NCBI GenBank assembly: GCA_937995345.1
Contig: CALKKS010000015.1
Coordinates: 1-64,000 of the forward strand
Source of the DNA: an uncultured Collinsella sp.
Lineage (GTDB): Bacteria; Actinomycetota; Coriobacteriia; Coriobacteriales; Coriobacteriaceae
Reading direction: 5' to 3'
DNA length: 64,000 nucleotides
A program made the position numbers and the translations under genes. A model generated the notes under the pieces. That model saw nothing but the letters and a program-made list of their open reading frames with translations. It was not told where the DNA came from and made no database searches. This document shows positions 51,660 to 60,847 of this stretch, piece by piece. The stretch's first letter is position 1, and each line of letters starts with the position of its first letter.

Positions 51660-52538
51660 CTACTTGAGGAGTTGGGCCATGGCGTTGACGAATTTTTGCA
51701 CCTGGAGCGTGGGCTCGAGCGGGTAGTGCAGGTAGACCGGTACCTCGCGGCCGCATAGAAACGGCACGCCCACAAAGGCTGGATGCACGCCCGACCATGC
51801 GCCGCAGGTGAGCACCGCGTCGCCCTTTTCCTCGGCATCGTTAAAGAGCGCGAAGTCGAAGCTATCGACGTCGATGACATCCACACCGCCGTCGGCCAAA
51901 AGGTCGATACGAAGACTGTCCATGGCGTCGTTGCCGTGGCGCAGCACGCGCAGGCGCATGCCCTCCAGGTCGGCAACCGTGATACGGCTCTTGCGCGCAA
52001 GCGGGCTCGTGCGTGGCACATCGATATAAAACGGTACGTTGACGATAAGGAGCTTTTGGCAGGCGTCGCCCCAGCGCGGGGTCGAAAAACTCGACTGCAC
52101 TACATCCACTTCGCGACCAAGACTGCGCATGACGGTCTCGCGCTCATCGTAGAGGTCACTCACCGGCACAATCTCAAAGCGCAGCGACGGCTCCAGCTCG
52201 TGCACACTCGGCCACATCGACAGCGTTTGGCGCCCCGGGCACATCATCGACACGCCCAGACGCACGGCGCCGCCATCGCCCGCTGCGCGTCGGGCACGGC
52301 GCAACGCATCCTCGGACTGACGCATGATCGAGCGCGCATCGTCTACCAGCAGCGCACCCGCCGGCGTCACCTTAACGCCCGAATGCGAGCGCTCGAACAA
52401 CGTGATGCCAAACTCGGCCTCGAACCCCGACACCTGTTTGACGAGAGCCGGGGTCGACACACGTAGTTTTGCCGCCGCGCGCGAGAAGCTTCCCAGCTCC
52501 GCGGCGGCCGATATGGCCTCAAGTCGTCGATCGTACAC
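51660..52538 (-). CDS. LysR family transcriptional regulator
   Basis: 292-residue regulator. The N-terminal winged HTH (1-60) has GSFSRAAAKLRVSTPALVKQV in pattern; the inducer-binding periplasmic-fold domain follows (about 90-290). I prefer the GTG at 52538 (GGGAG at 6 bases, and the usual LysR N-terminus) over the codon at 52571. It is divergent from the SDR-MFS-Gfo/Idh operon and probably activates it with the pathway substrate as inducer. Confidence 0.9.
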   Translation of the reverse strand: MYDRRLEAISAAAELGSFSRAAAKLRVSTPALVKQVSGFEAEFGITLFERSHSGVKVTPAGALLVDDARSIMRQSEDALRRARRAAGDGGAVRLGVSMMCPGRQTLSMWPSVHELEPSLRFEIVPVSDLYDERETVMRSLGREVDVVQSSFSTPRWGDACQKLLIVNVPFYIDVPRTSPLARKSRITVADLEGMRLRVLRHGNDAMDSLRIDLLADGGVDVIDVDSFDFALFNDAEEKGDAVLTCGAWSGVHPAFVGVPFLCGREVPVYLHYPLEPTLQVQKFVNAMAQLLK

Positions 52539-52673
52539 GTCAATCTCCCGTTTTCGCGCCCGTGGCCACATGGTGCCACAGGAGGTTGTTTTCGCAGGTC
52601 ATGCGCTCAATTGAGAATAAACTGCATCGCACAGTGTAAACCTATGGTTAACGCCATTCTAACAAATATGCAA

Positions 52674-52702
52674 TTCACCTGCGCAAATGCAAAGCATACG
52701 AT
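52674..52702 (+). promoter_or_regulatory. candidate promoter of the SDR operon
   Basis: TTCACC, 17-base spacer, TACGAT. The spacer contains ATGC-AAA-GCAT, a small dyad that could belong to the LysR site. Each hexamer matches consensus at four of six positions. Confidence 0.35.
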
Positions 52703-52771
52703 AACCAGCGAAAACCACGTGGGTCGATTAATGGGAGCGACCCACCGGGAGGCACAAGAAGGGAAGTTCCT

Positions 52772-53653
52772 ATGAGCAATTGGCTTAAGCTCGAGGGCGA
52801 TGTCTGCGCCGTGACCGGCGCGCTCGGCGGTATGGGCGTCGAGATTTGCCGCGAGTTCGCCCGCAACGGCGCCAACGTCGTCTTGCTCGACCTAGACGAG
52901 GAGAAGGTCAAGGCAGCAGCCGCCGACCTCGCCGCCGAGTTTGGTATCCACGCCGAGGGCTACAAGATGAACGCCACCGACGAGGCCGAGGTTCAGGCTG
53001 CCGTCGACGCCACCATCGCCAACTTCGGCCGCGTCGACGTTCTCGTCAACACCGCCGGCATCCTGCGCTTCGCCGCCATGGAGGACCTGCCGCTAAGCGA
53101 CTGGGAGCAGGTGCTCAACGTCAACCTCACCGGCTACTTCATCACCTCGCAGCGCTTTGGTCGCGAGATGATCAAGGCCGGCCAGGGCCGCCTGGTTCAC
53201 ATCTCCACCGTCGCCAGTCACTCCCCCGAAACGTTCTCGGGCGTGTACAGCTCCACCAAGGCGGGCGTCAACATGATGTCCAAGATGCTGGCTGCCGAGT
53301 GGGGTCCCTACGGCGTGCGCTCCAACTGCGTCGAGCCCTGCTTTGTCAAGACACCCATGTCGGCAAGCTTTTACGCCGATCCCGAGGTCGAGAAGAGCCG
53401 CAGCCGCCTCATCGCCACGCGCCGCATCGGCGAGGTCAGCGATATCGCCAACGCCGTCATGTTCCTGGCGTCCAAGCGCTCGGACTTTACCACCGGCGAC
53501 GCCATCAAGGTCGACGGCGGCTTCTCCAACATGATGGGCGACCTCACCGCCAAGCCCGGCGGCCGCCGCGCCTTTGCCGACAACTACCTCAAGAACAAGG
53601 GTGTCGAGCTCTGGTCCGACGAGTCCGGCGTCGCAAAGCCGACTGACCAGTAA
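52772..53653 (+). CDS. short-chain dehydrogenase/reductase
   Basis: Classical SDR of 293 residues. TGALGGMG is the nucleotide loop, LLDLDEEKV suggests NAD preference (Asp after the second strand), NTAG and the catalytic Ser-Tyr-Lys (HISTVAS, YSSTKAG) are present. A C-terminal extension of about 40 residues (after DGGFSNMMG) exceeds the minimal fold. First gene of an operon with an MFS carrier and a Gfo/Idh/MocA dehydrogenase, suggesting oxidation of an imported polyol, sugar acid or similar compound. Confidence 0.9.
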   Translation: MSNWLKLEGDVCAVTGALGGMGVEICREFARNGANVVLLDLDEEKVKAAAADLAAEFGIHAEGYKMNATDEAEVQAAVDATIANFGRVDVLVNTAGILRFAAMEDLPLSDWEQVLNVNLTGYFITSQRFGREMIKAGQGRLVHISTVASHSPETFSGVYSSTKAGVNMMSKMLAAEWGPYGVRSNCVEPCFVKTPMSASFYADPEVEKSRSRLIATRRIGEVSDIANAVMFLASKRSDFTTGDAIKVDGGFSNMMGDLTAKPGGRRAFADNYLKNKGVELWSDESGVAKPTDQ

Positions 53654-53737
53654 ACCAGCCCGGTAGAAAGGGGCGCGGGGCAAGCACCTCAGCGGCGTTT
53701 GCCCCTCCCCTCCCCCGTATCGATTAGAAAGAGTCCA

Positions 53738-54994
53738 ATGGCTTCCACCAACTCCAACAAGGGTCGCGCCGTCGTGCTTTCCGCCGCGTGCGTCACCATG
53801 TTCTTCATCAGCTCCATCGCGCTGTATTCCGTTGTGAGCAAGAACCTGCTCGCCGTCTATCCCGAGTGGTCCAGCGCTCTTACCTGGGCTTTCCCGGTCT
53901 TCCAGACCATCATGGCCGTGACGGGCATCTTCGCCGGCCGCATCTCCGATAAGATCGGCCCGCGCAACGTCGTGATCGCTGCCGCCGTGTGCTACGGCGT
54001 GGGCTGGTTCATGTCCGGCACCGTCACCGAGCCGTGGCAGTTCTACCTGTGGTTCTCGCTCGTCGCCGCCATCGGCAACGGCCTGGGCTACAACCCCGCG
54101 CTCACCACCGGCCAAAAGTGGTTCATCGACAAAAAGGGCCTCGCCTCCGGCATCACCCTGGCCGCTTCGACCGCCGGCCCCGCCGTGCTGTCCCCGGTGC
54201 TCGCCTCGCTGCTCATCCCGAGCCTTGGCATCTTTGGCGCCCTTAAGGCACTCGGCGTCATCTTCTTTGTGACGATCGCCGCCTCCGCCCTGTTCCTGAA
54301 GGCCCCCGAGGCCGGTTGGCTGCCCGAGGGCTTCGAGGCCCCCAAGGGCGGCGCGCACGCCGGCACCTTCGGCGACCTCACCCCGGGCGAGATGGTCAAA
54401 ACCCCGCGCTTCTGGGTCCTCATCGCCACCTTCGCCTTCGCCGCCACCGCGGGCACCCTGCTCGTGGGCAAGGTTGCCTCCATCGCCGCTGTCCAGCTCT
54501 TCGCCGACCCCACGAGCGCCGCGGCCGTCGCCCTCGGCGGCGTGGTCGTCTCCGTCAACACCTGCGCCAACCTGGTCGGCCGTCTGTCCTTTGGCCAGAT
54601 CATCGACAAGCTCGGCGCCTACAAGTCGCTGCTCATCAGCCTTGTCGTCACCATCGTCGCGCTCGTCATCATGTCGATGAGCTTTACGCAGAGCATGTTC
54701 TTTGTGGCGCTCGCTCTGCTCGGCTTTAGCTTTGGCGCCCTGCTCGTCATCTACCCGCCGCTCACCGGTGGCGCCTTTGGCACCAGCAACATCGGCGTCA
54801 ACTACGGCATCATGTTTTTGGGCTACGCCGCTTCTACCTGGATCAGCCAGCCCATCACCGCCGTGCTGTATCACGCCGAGGCCGGCAGCGCCGCCTACCA
54901 GCAGTCCTTCTACGGCGCCATCGTGATTGCCGCCATCGCCGTCGTACTCACCGTCTACATGATGGTCTCCGACAGCAAGAAGAAGTCCGCTTAG
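53738..54994 (+). CDS. MFS transporter, OFA (oxalate/formate antiporter-like) family
   Basis: Twelve membrane helices in 418 residues. GRISDKIGPRNV in the helix 2-3 loop, the region GNGLGYNPALTTGQKWF and the second-half GRLSFGQIIDKLG are typical of the OFA family of organic anion carriers. The ATG at 53738 has only a weak AGAAAGAG site. Probably imports the substrate of the flanking dehydrogenases. Confidence 0.87.
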   Translation: MASTNSNKGRAVVLSAACVTMFFISSIALYSVVSKNLLAVYPEWSSALTWAFPVFQTIMAVTGIFAGRISDKIGPRNVVIAAAVCYGVGWFMSGTVTEPWQFYLWFSLVAAIGNGLGYNPALTTGQKWFIDKKGLASGITLAASTAGPAVLSPVLASLLIPSLGIFGALKALGVIFFVTIAASALFLKAPEAGWLPEGFEAPKGGAHAGTFGDLTPGEMVKTPRFWVLIATFAFAATAGTLLVGKVASIAAVQLFADPTSAAAVALGGVVVSVNTCANLVGRLSFGQIIDKLGAYKSLLISLVVTIVALVIMSMSFTQSMFFVALALLGFSFGALLVIYPPLTGGAFGTSNIGVNYGIMFLGYAASTWISQPITAVLYHAEAGSAAYQQSFYGAIVIAAIAVVLTVYMMVSDSKKKSA

Positions 54995-55002
54995 TTTTAC
55001 CG

Positions 55003-55032
55003 ATGTGACATGAGGGACCGTCCCTTTGTCAC
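55003..55032. repeat. GTCCCTTTGTCACA hairpin, family E
   Basis: TGTGACA...AGGGAC-C-GTCCCTTTGTCACA forms a nested hairpin between the MFS and Gfo/Idh genes. It could lower expression of the last gene. Confidence 0.55.
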
Positions 55033-55064
55033 ATTCCACCAGCCACCAGCATTAAGGAGTCGAA

Positions 55065-56105
55065 ATGTCTGAGCTCAACCCCGTCCGCATTGCCGTCATC
55101 GGCGCCGGCGCCATGGGCCGCAACCACATCCGCTTTGTCACCGAGGAGCCCGAGGCCGAGCTCGTCGCCATCGCCGACGCCTTTGAGGGCGCCCGCGCCA
55201 CGGCCGAGGCTGCCGGCGTGCCGTTCTTTACCGATCCCGCCCAGATGATGGACGAGGTCAAGCCCGAGGCCGTCATCATCGCCACCCCCAACGACCTGCA
55301 CCTGGGCGTTGCCCGCGAGGCCATCAAGCGCAACATCGTGCCGCTGGTCGAAAAGCCGATCTCCAACGACCTCGAGGATGCCCAGGCTTTCGCCGCCGAG
55401 GCCGAGACCGCCGGCGTGCCCGTGCTCGTGGGCCAGCACCGTCGCCACAACCCCTTCGTCAACAAGGCCAAGGAGATCATCGAGTCCGGCGAGCTGGGCA
55501 AGCTCACCGTGTCGAGCTTCCACTACATGATCTATAAGAATGACGAGTACTTCGATGTCGAGTGGCGCCGCAAGAAGGGTGCCGGACCGATCTTGGTCAA
55601 CCTGGTTCACGACGTGGACCTGCTCCGCTACCTGCTGGGCGAGCCCGTCGCCGTCCAGGGCATGCAGTCCAGCGCCGCCCGCGGTTTTGAGACCGAGGAC
55701 TCCGCCGTGGTCAACGTCCGTTTTGCCGATGGCGCGCTTGCGAGCATGACCATCTCCGACGCCACCGCCAGCCCCTGGAACTGGGAGGCCACCGCTCGCG
55801 AGGATCCGCAGTACCGCCCCTTCGACGCCGACGCCTACTTTATCGGCGGAACCTTGGGTGCCCTTTCGCTGCCCCGCCTGCATCAGTTCTCCTACGACGG
55901 CGCCTCCAACTGGCACAAGCCGCTGCAGATGGAGATTCCGGCCGTCGACCCGGCGCTGCCGCACAAGATGCAGCTCAAGCACTTTGTGAAGGTCGTCCGC
56001 CGCGAAGTTGAGCCCGTCGTAACCCCCGCCGATAACGTCAAGACGCTCACGCTTCTCAACGCCATCAAGGAGGCCGCCGAGACCGGCCAGCTCGTCGAGC
56101 TGTAA
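55065..56105 (+). CDS. Gfo/Idh/MocA family oxidoreductase
   Basis: 346 residues. The N-terminal Rossmann domain has IGAGAMGRNH and the strand end VAIADA; EKPISND carries the conserved Lys of the EKP motif; the C-terminal domain has the catalytic-type His/Asp in VHDVDLLRYLLGE. Members act on inositols, sugars and sugar acids with NAD(P). Ribosome site AAGGAG. Last gene of the LysR-linked operon. Confidence 0.9.
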   Translation: MSELNPVRIAVIGAGAMGRNHIRFVTEEPEAELVAIADAFEGARATAEAAGVPFFTDPAQMMDEVKPEAVIIATPNDLHLGVAREAIKRNIVPLVEKPISNDLEDAQAFAAEAETAGVPVLVGQHRRHNPFVNKAKEIIESGELGKLTVSSFHYMIYKNDEYFDVEWRRKKGAGPILVNLVHDVDLLRYLLGEPVAVQGMQSSAARGFETEDSAVVNVRFADGALASMTISDATASPWNWEATAREDPQYRPFDADAYFIGGTLGALSLPRLHQFSYDGASNWHKPLQMEIPAVDPALPHKMQLKHFVKVVRREVEPVVTPADNVKTLTLLNAIKEAAETGQLVEL

Positions 56106-56177
56106 TGCCTTAAGAGCGGCCGCGGCAGAAACCCCATGCCGAGTCCCTCGGTCCGCCACAAATAAGCCCCTCTTCTT

Positions 56178-56213
56178 TGCCCCGCGAGCAGCCTCCTGCC
56201 CGCGGGGCATTTT
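56178..56213 (+). terminator. terminator of the SDR-MFS-Gfo operon
   Basis: TGCCCCGCG...CGCGGGGCA stem, with inner GCAG pairing, followed by TTTT. A second hairpin (CTGAGGCG / CGCCTCAG) lies at 56235-56263. Confidence 0.85.
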
Positions 56214-56275
56214 GCTACTTCGCTGACGATTTTTCTGAGGCGGGGGGCCTTTTTGCGCCTCAGCTTGGTTCGTTC

Positions 56276-56435
56276 GCCACGAAATGTGCCTATCTACTAC
56301 GTTTAACCGATCGCCCTCAACCATGCCAAATTTCGCGGAATAAAAACCGCAGGTAGACGAGTTGCGCATTTTCGGAAAACCGGGGGATGGTCGACCCACA
56401 CGGTTCAAACGTAGTAGATAGGCCGCTTTCGTGGC
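56276..56435. repeat. 160-base element with terminal inverted repeats, family D copy 2
   Basis: The ends read GCCACGAAA...GCCTATCTACTACG and its complement, extended inwards by GTTT(G)AACCG. Inside lie ACCGCAGGTAGACGAGTTGCG and an ACCAT / ATGGT stem that replaces ACCACAAC / GTTGTGGT of copy 1. The remaining sequence between 56106 and 56517 holds the terminators above and no gene. Confidence 0.75.
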
Positions 56436-56517
56436 GCGGCCCCAAAACAGCCTTTTGGGACGGGTGGTATCCTTGGTAGCCCTGTGCTGCAAACGCACCT
56501 TAAACGCAAGGAGTCCC

Positions 56518-58665
56518 ATGGATCTTATCGCCCAGCTCGCCCGCGAGCTCAACCTTAAGGCCGCCAACATCGAAGCGGCCGTCAAGCTCATCGACGAGGG
56601 CAACACCATCCCCTTTATCTCGCGCTACCGCAAGGAAGCCACGGGCGGCATGGACGACGTCGCCTTGCGCGCGCTCGATGAGCGCCTGTCCTACCTGCGC
56701 AACCTTGAGCAGCGCAAGGAGGACGTCATCCTGCTCATCGACGCCCAAGGCAAACTCACGCCCGAGCTCGAGCAGCAGATTCGCGAGGCCACGCAGCTCC
56801 AACGTGTCGAGGACCTCTACAAGCCCTACCGCAAAAAGCGCATGACTCGCGCGCAGAAGGCCCGCGAGGCCGGCCTGGAGCCACTCGCCAACATGATCAT
56901 CATGCAGGCTTCGGCCAAGGGCAGCGCGCTCGACGCCGCCGCGGCATACGTCAACGAGGAAGCCGGCTTCGACACGCCCGAAAAGGCGCTCGCCGGCGCC
57001 GCCGACATCGTGGCCGAGACGGTGGCCGAGGACCCCGAGAACGTCGCCGACCTACGCGCCTTTACGCAAAACACCGCCGATATCGTCGTCGAGGCGACCG
57101 ACCCCGCGGAGAAGACTCCCTACGAGCCTTACTACAACTTTGACGAGCCGCTGCGCCGTATACCCAACCACCGAGTGCTGGCCATCGACCGCGGTGAGCG
57201 CGAGGGTAAGCTCCGCGTGCGCGTGAACGTCGACGGCGCTGCCGCCACGGCGCGCCTCGGCAGTCGCTGGCCCCGCCGCCAGGGCGTCTTCGCCCCGGTC
57301 TTCGATGCCGCCATCGCCGACGGCTACAAGCGTCTGATGGCCCCCTCGCTTGAGCGTGAAGCCCGTGCTAAGCTCACCGTCCGCGCCCAGACCGAGGCCA
57401 TCAACGTCTTTGCCAAGAATCTCGAGGGTCTGCTCTCGGCCCGCCCCGTCCGCGGCGCCCGCGTGCTCGCGCTCGACCCGGGCTACCGCACCGGCTGCAA
57501 AGTCGCCGTCATGGACGAGACCGGCAAGCTGCTCGACCACGGCGTGGTCTACCCCACCAAGCCGCGCCACGACGTCGCCGGCACCAAGCGCGAGCTCGCC
57601 CGCCTCGTCAAAAAGGACGGCGTCAACACCATCGTCATCGGCAACGGCACCGCCAGCCGCGAGACCGAAGAAGTCGTCTCGGAGTTCATTGCCGAGCAGG
57701 CGCCCGGCTTGCGCTACACCATCGTGAACGAGGCCGGTGCGTCGGTGTACTCCGCCTCCGAGCTCGCGAGCCAGGAGTATCCCGACCTGGATGTCACCGT
57801 GCGTGGCGCCATGAGCCTGGGCCGCCGCTTGCAGGACCCGCTGGCGGAGCTCGTCAAGATTCCGCCCCAGTCCATCGGCGTGGGCCAGTACCAGCACGAC
57901 CTTGACCAGGCCGAGCTTTCGCGCACCCTGGGTCACGTCGTGGAGGACGTCGTCAACCGCGTGGGCGTCGACGTGAACACCGCAAGCGCGAGCCTACTGG
58001 GCTACGTGTCGGGCATTACGCCGAGCGTGGCCAAGAACATCGTGGCCTTCCGCGAGGAAAACGGCGCCTTTACCGATCGCCGTCAGCTCAAAAAGGTCCC
58101 CAAGCTGGGACCCAAGGCATACCTCAACGCCGCGGGCTTCCTTCGCATCAGCGGCGGCAAGAATCCGCTCGACGCCACAAGCGTCCACCCCGAAAGCTAC
58201 GAGGTGGCGACATCCGTCCTGGAGCGCGCCGGCGTGGCGGCCAGCGAGCTCAGCCGCGGCGGCGTGCCCGATATCGAGCGCCGTCTGGGCAGCATCTCGG
58301 CGCTGGCAAGCGACTTGGACTGCGGCACTCTCACGCTCATCGACATCGTTAACGAGCTCAAGAAACCCGGCCGCGACCCGCGCGACGACGCGCCCGAGGT
58401 GGTCTTTAGCCGCTCGGCACTTTCGATCGACGACCTGGAGCCCGGCATGGAACTCAAGGGCACGGTGCGCAACGTTGTGGACTTTGGCGCCTTCGTCGAC
58501 GTGGGCGTGCACCAGGACGGCCTCGTGCACATCTCCAAGCTCGCCAACCGCTTCGTCAAGCACCCGAGCGACGTGGTGCGCGTCGGCGACACGGTGAAGG
58601 TATGGGTCGAAAAGGTCGACCGCGACCGAAAGAAGATCTCCCTCACCATGGTGCAGGGAAAGTAA
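56518..58665 (+). CDS. tex: RNA-binding transcription accessory protein Tex
   Basis: 715-residue Tex/YhgF homologue. Helical N-terminal region (1-200) starting AQLARELNLKAANIE, a YqgF/RNase H-like domain (about 320-450, LALDPGYRTGCKVAV), two HhH motifs (about 490-570, SVAKNIVAFREENG), and a C-terminal S1 domain (635-710, GMELKGTVRNVVDFGAFVDVG in pattern). Binds nucleic acids and influences transcription or RNA turnover. AAGGAG precedes the ATG at 56518. Confidence 0.95.
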   Translation: MDLIAQLARELNLKAANIEAAVKLIDEGNTIPFISRYRKEATGGMDDVALRALDERLSYLRNLEQRKEDVILLIDAQGKLTPELEQQIREATQLQRVEDLYKPYRKKRMTRAQKAREAGLEPLANMIIMQASAKGSALDAAAAYVNEEAGFDTPEKALAGAADIVAETVAEDPENVADLRAFTQNTADIVVEATDPAEKTPYEPYYNFDEPLRRIPNHRVLAIDRGEREGKLRVRVNVDGAAATARLGSRWPRRQGVFAPVFDAAIADGYKRLMAPSLEREARAKLTVRAQTEAINVFAKNLEGLLSARPVRGARVLALDPGYRTGCKVAVMDETGKLLDHGVVYPTKPRHDVAGTKRELARLVKKDGVNTIVIGNGTASRETEEVVSEFIAEQAPGLRYTIVNEAGASVYSASELASQEYPDLDVTVRGAMSLGRRLQDPLAELVKIPPQSIGVGQYQHDLDQAELSRTLGHVVEDVVNRVGVDVNTASASLLGYVSGITPSVAKNIVAFREENGAFTDRRQLKKVPKLGPKAYLNAAGFLRISGGKNPLDATSVHPESYEVATSVLERAGVAASELSRGGVPDIERRLGSISALASDLDCGTLTLIDIVNELKKPGRDPRDDAPEVVFSRSALSIDDLEPGMELKGTVRNVVDFGAFVDVGVHQDGLVHISKLANRFVKHPSDVVRVGDTVKVWVEKVDRDRKKISLTMVQGK

Positions 58666-58679
58666 ACCGCCAAAGCAAG

Positions 58680-58885
58680 GGTACCCCCTGTAGCAGCGTG
58701 CAAAATCGCGAGTATTCTGCAAATTCCGCCGCCCCGAACGCCCCTCAGAGGAAATAAAGTCAAAAACAGCCCCCGTTTTAGCGACATTAGAGCCAAAACG
58801 GGGGCTGTTCCGTGCTTCAGCTAGCTGGTAAAAGCCTTTACCTTGCTGAATACTCGCGATTTTGCACGTCGCTGCAGGGGGTACC
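58680..58885. repeat. 206-base cruciform-capable inverted repeat
   Basis: Outer arms of about 43 bases (GGTACCCCCTG...CGAGTATTC and complement) differ at a few positions only. Between them sits an independent hairpin, AACAGCCCCCGTTTT / AAAACGGGGGCTGTT (58764-58809), which is followed by T5 on the minus strand. It lies between tex and the aldolase gene. No gene is seen in 58666-59046. Confidence 0.8.
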
Positions 58886-58944
58886 TTTGTCCACGGCAGA
58901 ATATGGAAGCCAATCACCAACCTACTGGCAAGTTCGTGTCGGCA

Positions 58945-59016
58945 GCCCCGGCCTTTCCTTTGCCTAGCGCGACCCTCACGAAGCGCGTGAGCGATGGGGA
59001 AAGGAAAGGCCGGGGC
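58945..59016 (-). terminator. GC-rich hairpin 3' of the aldolase gene
   Basis: GCCCCGGCCTTTCCTTT and its exact complement (17-base arms) with an inner CTCAC / GTGAG stem, 30 bases after the stop codon at 59047. Long, stable, with no T run, so it may stabilise the 3' end. Confidence 0.6.
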
Positions 59017-59046
59017 GAACAACCCGCGATGTAGCCAGCGTTCGCG

Positions 59047-59751
59047 TTACGGCAGGATATGGAAACCGAGCGAGGCGATATCCTTGGCAAAGCCGCGGAC
59101 GGTGTCGAGCGAGACCTCGTACGGGTCGCGCCCGATGTTCTTACGCTTGGCCAGGATGCTGTTGGGCACCGTGATGATCTGGCAGCCGCAGGCCTCTGCC
59201 TGGTAAATATTGATAAGCTCGCGTGTGGATGCCCACAGGACCTCGCAGTTGGGCTTGGTGGCGGCCTTCTTGACCGACTCCGTCATAAACGGAATGGGGT
59301 CGACGCCGGTGTCGGCGATGCGGCCGGCAAAGAGCGAGATGATTGACGGCGTCTCGGCGTCAACGGCCTCGACCATCTCGTCGACCTGCGCAGGCGTAAA
59401 GATGGTGGTAACGTTGACCTTGATGCCGTCGGCCGAAAGCTTGCGGACCAGCTCGGCGGTGGACTCACCCTTGGTGGTCACGCACGGAATCTTGACGTAG
59501 ACGTTATCTGCCCAGGTAGCGATCTCGCGGGCCTCGATCTCCATGGTCTCGACGTCGTCGGCAAAGACCTCAAACGACACCGACACATCGGTGATGTGGG
59601 CCAGGACCTCCTTGGCAAACGCGCGGTAATCCGTCACGCCGCCCTTCTTCATAAGGGACGGGTTGGTCGTGAAACCCTGAACGTTGCCGTTCTCGTACAT
59701 GTCGAGCATGCCCTCGAGGTTTGCACCGTCAGCGAACACCTTGATTGCCAT
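59047..59751 (-). CDS. fsa: fructose-6-phosphate aldolase / transaldolase-like protein
   Basis: 234-residue class I aldolase of the FSA/TalC subfamily. The Schiff-base Lys lies in NVYVKIPCVTTKG, and NVTTIFTPAQVDEM, SLFAGRIADTGVDP and ILWASTREL-like (EVLWASTREL) blocks follow the family order. It either cleaves fructose 6-phosphate to dihydroxyacetone and glyceraldehyde 3-phosphate or acts as transaldolase; sequence alone does not decide. ATG at 59751 behind AAAGGA. Confidence 0.9.
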   Translation of the reverse strand: MAIKVFADGANLEGMLDMYENGNVQGFTTNPSLMKKGGVTDYRAFAKEVLAHITDVSVSFEVFADDVETMEIEAREIATWADNVYVKIPCVTTKGESTAELVRKLSADGIKVNVTTIFTPAQVDEMVEAVDAETPSIISLFAGRIADTGVDPIPFMTESVKKAATKPNCEVLWASTRELINIYQAEACGCQIITVPNSILAKRKNIGRDPYEVSLDTVRGFAKDIASLGFHILP

Positions 59752-59944
59752 CTGCCTGATTCCTTTCGTTAGCATACGGCCGATAAACTGCTAAACACTT
59801 TACCTATGTTTATCAAGGCGTGAACTGCAGGTTTTTATCTTCTCGGCGAACGGTATAAACACCTCAGTGTTTGGATTGATAAATCGATTGAGCATGCAAA
59901 AGCAAAGAGTCGCAGTTTGAGCAAACGTCAGAAGGCGAGATTCA

Positions 59945-60772
59945 TTAGATGAGGCCGAAATGCTGCATCGCTGTGACGGTGCCGTCGTGTGCAACATCGT
60001 CGGTCACGTAGTCGGCGACCGCCTTGACCTCGGGCATGGCGTTGCCCATGGCCACGGCCGTCTCGACGGCAGCGAGCATGCCCAGGTCGTTGCCTGAATC
60101 GCCAAAGCCAAAGGTGCGCGCGTTGCCAGAACGGCCCAGATACTCAAGCGCCCGCGCCACGCCCACGCCCTTGTCGATGCCCTTGGGGCTCAGCTCGCGA
60201 TTCTGGCCGCCGGTGTTACACAGCTCAAAGTTGCGTTCGATAAAGCCGTCGTCGTTGGCCACGCGAGCCAGGTTGGGCGCATTAAGGCACACCTTGCCCA
60301 CGCGCAGGCGACCGTCGACGTGCATTTCCCCGGCGCTATGCACCACAGAGGCACCGATCAAAGACGACTGCTCAGCGCCCGCGGGCTCCAGCGCAAAGGT
60401 CGCAGCGTTGGCCTCGAAAAAAGCCTCGCCGCCCGCCACAGTAATACGACGTGCGAGCTCCTCAACAATGTCTTCGTCAAAGCAGTCCTCATGCACCACG
60501 CAGCCCTCGACCTCAAGCGTGGCGCCCGCCATGGCAACGACGCCCGCGGGGTCGAGCGCACGCAGACTATCGGCGATGAGCCACAGGGGACGTCCCGTGC
60601 AGATAAACGCCTTGTGCCCCGCGTGGCGCAGACGGTGAAACGCCTCGATGACTGCCTGCGAGGGACGCACCGCCGAAAAATCCTTATCGGTCATGTTGTC
60701 GGGGTCAAACGACGTCAGCGTGCCGTCCACGTCAAAAAAGAGCACGGCGGAATCGGGGCACGCATCAATCAT
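59945..60772 (-). CDS. HAD family hydrolase, Cof/type IIB
   Basis: 275-residue phosphatase. Motif I FFDVDGTLTS, motif II CTGRPLW, motif III Lys in SPKGIDKG and motif IV FGFGDSGNDLGML are complete; the cap domain (about 85-190) is of the Cof type. Probably dephosphorylates a sugar phosphate, nucleotide or FMN-like metabolite. ATG at 60772 with AAAGGA. A paralogue runs off the right edge at 63460. Confidence 0.9.
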   Translation of the reverse strand: MIDACPDSAVLFFDVDGTLTSFDPDNMTDKDFSAVRPSQAVIEAFHRLRHAGHKAFICTGRPLWLIADSLRALDPAGVVAMAGATLEVEGCVVHEDCFDEDIVEELARRITVAGGEAFFEANAATFALEPAGAEQSSLIGASVVHSAGEMHVDGRLRVGKVCLNAPNLARVANDDGFIERNFELCNTGGQNRELSPKGIDKGVGVARALEYLGRSGNARTFGFGDSGNDLGMLAAVETAVAMGNAMPEVKAVADYVTDDVAHDGTVTAMQHFGLI

Positions 60773-60847
60773 ATGGGTTCCTTTCGAGGGCGAGGGCAAA
60801 CGAAGCATCCATCATATAATGGAGCGACGCAACCAGAGAGGTCACCC

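Noticed and set aside
57994..59022. Minus-strand open frame spanning the tex end and the 206-base inverted repeat
   Set aside because: No family match and it is antisense to the conserved S1 domain of Tex. The GFHILP match in it is a short duplicated piece only.
60320..60847. Long N-terminal extension of the RlmKL-like protein
   Set aside because: It overlaps the opposite-strand HAD gene; the ATG at 60848 has GAGAGG and starts with the typical THUMP-protein sequence.
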